Shown here one piece after another: positions 58,826 through 64,000 of a DNA stretch of 64,000 bases (position 1 is the stretch's first letter; every line of letters begins with the position of its first letter). Under the pieces are notes generated by a model, which saw nothing but the letters and a program-made list of their open reading frames with translations, was not told the origin of the DNA and did no database searches. The translations under genes were made by a program, and so were the position numbers. The DNA comes from Chlorokybus atmophyticus (lineage: Eukaryota; Streptophyta; Chlorokybophyceae; Chlorokybales; Chlorokybaceae). The DNA is taken from the NCBI GenBank assembly GCA_009103225.1, contig RHPI01003599.1, forward strand, positions 1 to 64,000, in the 5' to 3' direction.

Positions 58826-60671
58826 CTGTCCAGTTGCCTGCTGAATCCTTTTTCAGTGGCATGACGGTTGCTGCTGCGAAGTCCGATGTGGACTCTTCGA
58901 TAAGGCCTGCATCCAGCAGCGCCTTACATCTCTGTTCCACCAAGTCTTCTTCCAACTTGGAGAGCCTGTATTGTCGTCGGAACACCGGCTCAGTGTCCAC
59001 CAGCTCGATGTCCATCTGGTACACTGAGCATGTACCCAATTCCTTCACATTGAAGCTGAATTGGCTCCTCCATTTGTTGAAGAGAGCCTCCAGCTTCTCG
59101 CGAGTGTCTTCTGTGGCCAATGGGCCAATGGCATGGTCCCAAGAGGTTGCATTGGCAACCACGGGAATGTCCTCCACTGTCACTGCTGCTTGCTCCTCCA
59201 TGTGGATCACCTCGAGGGCTGTGTGAGCTGCCTTGGTGTCGGCCACGCGATCAGCCCACCCCCCAGCCAAGTGTTCGAGATACTCGAAGGACACGTGGCG
59301 GTCCTGCGACGCGAAGCTCAGCTCCAGCAGCCATACCATGCTGTTTTGGTCCATGGCGCGACCAAGCAGCTGGCATTGCTGACTGTCCGTTAGCGATGAG
59401 CCCGTGATGCTGTTGGGGAAGAATCCTATGGCGCGTTCACGTTCGCGTGCGTTGGGTTCTTCCAGCCTGTTGGTGGTCGCATCGAACACCATCCCGTGAC
59501 CACCGTGCCGAGATGCGTAGGAGCCCGGGTAGGACACCAATGTTGGGAGTGCGCGACGGGGCTGACCGGGCTGATTGCACGGGTAGAAGTGGTTGTGGTC
59601 ATAATGTAGGACAGGTTGTGCTGTGCGGCCGGGGTCAAGGATGTCGTCGACCAGCAGGTTGCGCGGCCGAGCGCTGCGTGTGTACTCGGCGGTCATGAGT
59701 TCCTTCACGGTGGCCAAGTTTGTCCATTTGGCACGTACACGATGTGCGCGCGAGCCATGTCGTGCCGCGTTCACCTTGAGTGGGTGCCCCAGAATGGTGC
59801 AAACTTGTCGGTAGCTGGAGGCCACGTGCGGACGCTTGTCGTCCTCTGAATGCACATTTTCGATGACGTACCCCAGGGGTCTGGAGATCTGGTGGTGTTG
59901 AAGGAGGTGGATGATCCTCATCAGCTCCCAGAACAGCTTGGAGTGAGGGTTTTCGAGGCCTTGCCCCTTGCCTGCCCTGGAGTGCCCTTGGCATTCCCAT
60001 CCAGCTATTAACAGGTCGACATTGCCGAGGGACAGTAGGTGATCTTCAGTGATCAGCCGGATGTCCTGTGGCAATGCTTTGAGGCTGCCTTGCAACGCCG
60101 AGAGGGGTAGTTGACGTGGATACCTGGCGTGCAGTTGGCGTAAGTGGTGCTTGAGGACCGTTTGCGCGTGTGGGTCTGGGTCGTAGTAATAGTATTTGAC
60201 AACTTTCACGCCCGTGTTGAGGACCGCAGCAAGACCACTGCCAATGCCGCCAAACAGCTCCAACACTGTGATGCCCTGTTGCCTGCGAAAGGTGTGGAAC
60301 TCCACCACTCCGGTGGCCACCATATGGCGGTCCTGCACCTTGACGTGGCTTCGGTAGTTGGGGAAGCGCGTGGTGATCAGTGGATGGCTGAGCAAGATGT
60401 GTGCATCCACCTGTTCGCGCCAGCGCCGTTCAGCTGGGTCTTGTAATGCTACTTCCACGGTGGCATCCTCCTGCTCCTCGTTGTACGGGATGGGAGAGGA
60501 GTCGCCGGTTCGACACGGGGCCGTGGCACCAGCAGCGGCTTGCGTCCGAGCGCCGTCGTATGTGGCCATTACAGCCTTCCGGGTGCGGGCGTGGCTGCGT
60601 GTGGCCATGGCAGCCATTTTGCGTTGGGCGCGCGTGCGCGAGACCAACTCGAGAGGCAGGAAACCCTGCAC
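58826..60671 (-). CDS. Gypsy pol segment: C5-cytosine DNA methyltransferase fused to reverse transcriptase start
   Basis: An open frame of about 615 codons before the copia LTR (numbering from 60671). Residues ~134-460 form a C5-cytosine methyltransferase domain: motif I VLELFGGIGSGLAAVL (137-151), a Y/D acidic segment YYYDPDPHAQ, motif IV LIAGWECQGHSRAGKGQGL with the catalytic Cys at 227, motif VI YVIENV (268-273), motif VIII SRAHRVRAKWTNL, motif IX EEPNARERERAIGFFP and motif X QCQLLGRAMDQN. RVRAKWTNL and LLGRAMD recall DNMT3 (RARYFWGN, LLGRSW). The usual Pro before the catalytic Cys is Glu. Residues ~545 onward start the reverse transcriptase (FRRQYRLSKLEEDLVEQRC, then AATVMPLKKDSAGNWT). 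The frame is in phase with the protease upstream, so the enzyme is part of the pol polyprotein. The likely activity is DNA cytosine methylation; which DNA it targets is unknown. Confidence 0.92.
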
Positions 60672-61154
60672 CTCTCCGTCATCCTCATCCCAATGTGGCC
60701 GAAACCACGCTCACTCTGTCCAGCAGTCGAGGCCCATGCCCACAGGGAAGTTGAAGTCCTGCCCAAGCAGAAAGTCGAAGGAGCCGGCATTGGTGACCAC
60801 ACATTGCTAGACGATCTCGGTCGTGTGGGTTGGGTCCAGCCCTGTCAACCAAATGCAAAAGGCCTCCCTGGTGACTCCCATCAGCTTATCTCGGCTACCT
60901 GTGGCAGTGTCCAACACGTACGGGCAAGGCACCAAGTCGGAGCTGGTTATGCCTAGGGACCGCGCGAGGAAGCGCTCGATGATGACAGGCTGTGCTCCGG
61001 TGTCCAACATTACTCGCTTGGGTGCCAGACCGTTGATGGTAACGTGCTTGCCTTGGTTGGCCACCATGGCAGCATTGGCGTCGATACGCAGCCTCTTCAT
61101 ACGAGGTGTTTGTGCCTCTGACTCAGTTGTCTCAGCTGGAGGTGCTGCGCGCAT
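60672..61154 (-). CDS. Gypsy aspartic protease
   Basis: Retropepsin-like domain that would process the polyprotein. The active site is KRVMLDTGAQPVIIERFLA (D-T-G-A) near residue 50, and after a TAG at 60807 the frame continues with GSFDFLLGQDFNFPVGMG, the LLG-x-D-F block of retropepsins. A second stop (TGA, after DCWTE) precedes the methyltransferase part. Both stops are in the same frame as the methyltransferase ORF. The start near 61154 is in a different frame from the gag segment just upstream, so a frameshift lies at about 61.1 kb. Confidence 0.85.
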
Positions 61155-63352
61155 GGCAGCCAGAGCTCCTCTGCCTGCTGGGTCCGGAGAACCCCCTCCT
61201 TGCCCTCTCCCTCTGCCGAACCGACCTTGTCGTAGTGGTTGTGGTAGACACGGGGGGGCCTTGGTGCTGGAGGTTCCGGCGCTGGTTGTGGTGGCGGCGC
61301 AGGTGGATGACGCCTCTGCGAAGCTGGAATCATGCCCGCGGGTGTACCCAATGGCTGTGGAGGAAACCCCGGCGGACCCAGTGTTTGTGGGCCTGCCTCG
61401 CGTTCAGCTTGCTCCGCGGCGTACGTCCATCGAACAGCATGAGCCGCTTCTCTGACCAATGTCCCTTCCCACGTGGCCGTGGGCTCGGTGTCCGTGTCGG
61501 TCTGATGATGATATTGAGGCATGGGCTGCAGGTATACGGCGCGTAGTAGCTGTCGCCGCATGTCGTGAGTGATGGTGGGGACTCGCAAGATCCCTGCCAT
61601 GTAGGCATCCCACCTTCCTTGTACCACTCCCACATCGAGCACGGTCATGGCGCGAGCGCGTAGGGTGCGCTAGAGGTCAGTCTGCTGTGCGTGTAGCTCA
61701 TGAGCAATGGCGATGCGTCGCCGTTGCCGTGCGGCTTCCACCCCTGGTAGCCGCAGCATTGCCTCTTGCACTCCCTCCAGCGTGTCCGGGGCTGTGGTGG
61801 CAGCCTCATCGTATGCTTGTCGCAGCGAACGAACGAATGCCCCCAACCATGATGCTCGATTGCCAAAGGCAAACAGGGGGACAGCAGGGTGATTGGCAAC
61901 GAGCCATGTCACGAGACGGGCTCGAGCGGCGCTGCCCTCTTGCATCCCCATCATCTGTCTTAATGTGTTGCCCTCAGGCCTGTGTAACATGACTGCTTGC
62001 CGGATGAGTGCGGTACGGAGTTGTTGCTCCCCCACCATACCAGCTCCTCCTCGTTGTGTGGTGTCCCCTTGCGGGGTGAGGTACCCTCGCCCTGCATCGC
62101 GTTGATTCTCAGGCATGTCTTCGACCAAAGGAGGCAGCAGCGGGGCGATTACCCCCCTCAATTATTGCGCCAACGCCCTCGCTTCGTCTGCAACAGTTGC
62201 GTGTCCTGGCTGCTCGATGGCGATTGCCGTGGAGTACGCTATGGTCAGCGCCGTAGAGGCGCTGGCAACATTTGCTAGCGCTCCGGTCGGTACGATAACG
62301 GTGTGTGCTGTGTCGTACGCTTGTCGGCGCGCGTCCACTTGGGCAGCTTGGTCCATTTGATAACGATGGGCCTGTTCGAGTGCAGAGAAACGCTCTTGAC
62401 GACTGCCTGGAGTGAGCCCCCGGAGAGCGGGATCAGCGCCCAGCGCGATGTCAGACATGGTGACCACGAGGTCTTGCATTTTGTGTCGCTGGAGGCCGAG
62501 TGGGTCCAGTGGTGAGGGCTCGAAGTCGATCTGTTGAGCGGGCATGGGTTGCTGCGTTTGACTGGGCGCGCCCTGCAATCGTGCGTGTAATGTCAGGAAC
62601 AACTGGACGGCCAGCTCCAATACCGCAGGTCGTTGGTAGGTGACCCCGAACAGACGATCCCGCATCTCTGGTGCAGTGCCGGCGAGGATTTCATCCTCCA
62701 GCTGTTGTTGTGTGGGTTCCGGCAGCGTGTGGTACTCTGGAGGTGGTAGGGGCAAGATGCGATCATCGCGTGCCACGCGCGTGGTGCGTTGCCCCCCTGG
62801 TCCGTACGCAATGGTGGTGGGTTCCACGTTGCGTAGAACCGACGCCTAGGCGCGCTCTGCTTGTGGCCCGCGTGGCACTTGCTGTGTGACGTCCAACGCT
62901 GGTGGCGGTGCCGTTCGTCCCTCAGGAAGTGGTGCAGTGGGTATGGCAGCACTACTGGAGGCGATGGTGGTGGCACCTGCAGCAGTCGTCGTTACTGAGG
63001 TGGCGGCTGTGAGGGTGGCAGCAGTTGCGGTTGATGTGGTCGCTTCGATGGAGGCAGGAGTGGTGGATTCACCACGTACGAACCCAACGACCATGGTTGT
63101 TGCGGCGTGGGTGCTCTCCATCACCGGGGACAGCGTGGTGCCAAGAGTGCTGACACCTGTTGTCATGGTCGGTGTGGACGCCGACGGTGTCGTCGACGGC
63201 GTCGTCCCAGCGGTGGTTGTGGCTGCCGAGGCAGCACCACTTGTGGCGTCCGACGATGCCGCTGTTGACGACGCGCCAGCTTCCCTGCGCGCACGTCTGG
63301 ATGGTTGTACGCGTGACGGCGTGGGAGTGTCCCTATCCCGTTTCGGTGCCAT
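61097..63352 (-). CDS. Gypsy polyprotein spacer between knuckles and protease
   Basis: Four consecutive frames in one phase (62846-63352, 62162-62827, 61670-62161, 61097-61648), separated by single stops. The first is a Thr/Ala/Ser-rich low-complexity region. The second contains PEYHTLPEPTQQQLEDEILA, the third RGVIAPLLPPLVEDM and MMGMQEGSAARARLVTWLV, the fourth LDVGVVQGRWDAYMAGILRV and then a Pro-rich stretch. Matching blocks occur in the plus-strand copy at 46.5-47.9 kb, which shows they are part of the element and not random frames. The plus copy reads Trp (QQAERAW) where this copy has the TAG at 62846, and Gln where it has the TAA at 62162. No known domain recognised. Confidence 0.75.
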
Positions 63353-63358
63353 CAGCGC

Positions 63359-63988
63359 TTACCTAGCAGTATAGCAGGCTTGATAGTCCTGCTCCTTGTT
63401 CTCCAGCTGTGCCACGCGCGCCATCAGGGCTGCCACTTGGTCAATAGCCGGTGGATTGGTTGGTGCCTTTACGGCAGCAGCTCCAGCGCAAGGACGTCCC
63501 TCAAGTCCTTTGTGCTGTGGAGGGCGGTTTTTCCCTCTATAGCCAGCTTCTTCCTTGCGGGCGCCAGCGTTGTTGTTGTGGTTGGGGTTGTGGCCACCAG
63601 CGTTGTTGCCGTTGTTGCGACCACCAGCGTTGTTGCTGTTGTTGTAGCCGCCAGCGTGGTTGCTGTTGTTGTAGCCCCCGTTGTTGTTGTTGTTGTTGCC
63701 GCGATAGCCAACAGCGTTGTTGCCGTTGTTGTAGCCAATATAGGGCCGCAGCTCAGGGAACTTGAGCCAGCATACTGTCTCCAAGTGCCCCGTCTTGTGG
63801 CAGTGGTCGCACACAAGGTTGCCGTAATCTTCGGTGCACTCTTTTTGGTAGTGGCCATGTCGACCACACCGGTGGCACAGCACTGGAGCCACAAGGGCAG
63901 CATGAGCTGACCGTTTATTCTTGTAATGGATGCCTTGCGGCTCGCGGCTGCGGTCCCGCCGAAAAGGCTCTGCACTTGTGCCTGCCAT
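63359..63988 (-). CDS. Gypsy gag C-terminus with two zinc knuckles (partial)
   Basis: Nucleocapsid part of gag, running off the window end. Two CCHC knuckles: CHRCGRHGHYQKEC and CDHCHKTGHLETVC, both CX2CX4HX4C. They are followed by an Asn/Gly-rich repeat made of GGYNNSNHA-like units and a basic linker. The last residues form a short coiled segment (QVAALMARVAQLENKEQD). The N-terminal capsid part is outside the window; its counterpart is seen in the plus-strand copy at 44.4-45.5 kb. Confidence 0.9.
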   Translation of the reverse strand: MAGTSAEPFRRDRSREPQGIHYKNKRSAHAALVAPVLCHRCGRHGHYQKECTEDYGNLVCDHCHKTGHLETVCWLKFPELRPYIGYNNGNNAVGYRGNNNNNNGGYNNSNHAGGYNNSNNAGGRNNGNNAGGHNPNHNNNAGARKEEAGYRGKNRPPQHKGLEGRPCAGAAAVKAPTNPPAIDQVAALMARVAQLENKEQDYQACYTAR

Positions 63989-64000
63989 AGACCGTGAGGC

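Larger units (their letters stand above)
48752..63988 (-). mobile_element. Ty3/gypsy LTR retrotransposon with DNA methyltransferase and PHD finger, twice interrupted
   Basis: Minus-strand element running off the right end of the window. Order on its coding strand: gag with two zinc knuckles, low-complexity Thr/Ala region, further gag segments, aspartic protease, C5-methyltransferase, reverse transcriptase, RNase H, integrase, PHD finger, a G-rich polypurine tract (about 48990-49000) and LTR (copy B). Two younger elements break it: copia at 53917-58825 inside the reverse transcriptase, and a short copia-type element at 49292-51337 between integrase and PHD finger. The gypsy polyprotein itself carries several single stop codons (62846, 62162, 61670, 60807, and near 60710 and 53703) and about two frameshifts, so this copy is dead but only lightly decayed. 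The 5' LTR lies outside the window. Confidence 0.9.

Noticed and set aside
57014-62848. Alternative genetic code with TAG read as Trp or Gln
   Set aside because: TAG ends the CDP-DAG synthase, zinc-finger and TIMMDC1-like genes at the expected family length, so it is a normal stop here. Decay of the retroelements explains the internal TAGs.
1-64000. tRNA, rRNA or CRISPR arrays
   Set aside because: No cloverleaf with A and B boxes, no rRNA core and no regularly spaced repeat-spacer array was seen; the tRNA-like match is confined to retroelement primer sites.

Overview
The window is a chromosome end of a nuclear eukaryotic genome, most likely a flagellated alga of the green lineage. It opens with a (CCCTAA)n telomere array (TTAGGG type on the outward strand). 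It carries intron-rich genes for a plastid-type CDP-diacylglycerol synthase and a plant/cyanobacterial-type front-end acyl-lipid desaturase with a transit-like leader, which point to a plastid. It also carries a complete BBS9 (BBSome subunit) gene, which points to a cilium. The combination of TTAGGG telomeres, cilia, plastid lipid genes and copia/gypsy elements fits a chlorophyte or an early-diverging streptophyte. This assignment is inference; no rRNA or plastid gene is present to fix it.

Layout, left to right. 1-2.8 kb is telomere and non-coding subtelomere. 2.9-36.5 kb is a gene-rich arm with unrelated single genes: CDP-DAG synthase (+), pyruvate kinase (-), an unfamiliar gene with a possible MCMDC2-like C-terminus that runs into an assembly gap (-), acyl-lipid desaturase (+), ZC3H3-like CCCH zinc-finger protein (-), PIN1-type parvulin (-), BBS9 (+, 19 exons, all phases resolved), a small unknown protein (-), a TIMMDC1-like complex I assembly factor (+) and an NHE8-like Na+/H+ exchanger (-). 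I reconstructed exon boundaries from GT-AG or GC-AG sites, and every well-supported model stays in frame to its stop. At least three introns use GC donors.

36.5-64 kb is transposon territory. It holds a decayed copia gag-protease (-), a decayed coiled-coil ORF (+), a 57-bp minisatellite beside a possible DNA-transposase ORF (-), and a truncated gypsy copy (+). The rest is a large minus-strand Ty3/gypsy element broken by two nested insertions. Removing the copia element (53917-58825) brings the gypsy reverse transcriptase back into frame. Removing a 2-kb non-autonomous copia-type element (49292-51337) reconnects the gypsy integrase to a C-terminal PHD finger.

The most notable find is in the gypsy pol region. 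Between the aspartic protease and the reverse transcriptase lies a full C5-cytosine DNA methyltransferase domain that looks DNMT3-like, with motifs I, IV, VI, VIII, IX and X. The same polyprotein ends in a PHD finger. The element therefore carries both a DNA-methylation writer and a candidate histone-tail reader. The autonomous copia and the short non-autonomous element share the same primer-binding site, which matches the anticodon region of initiator tRNA-Met, and the same polypurine tract. This suggests that one mobilises the other.
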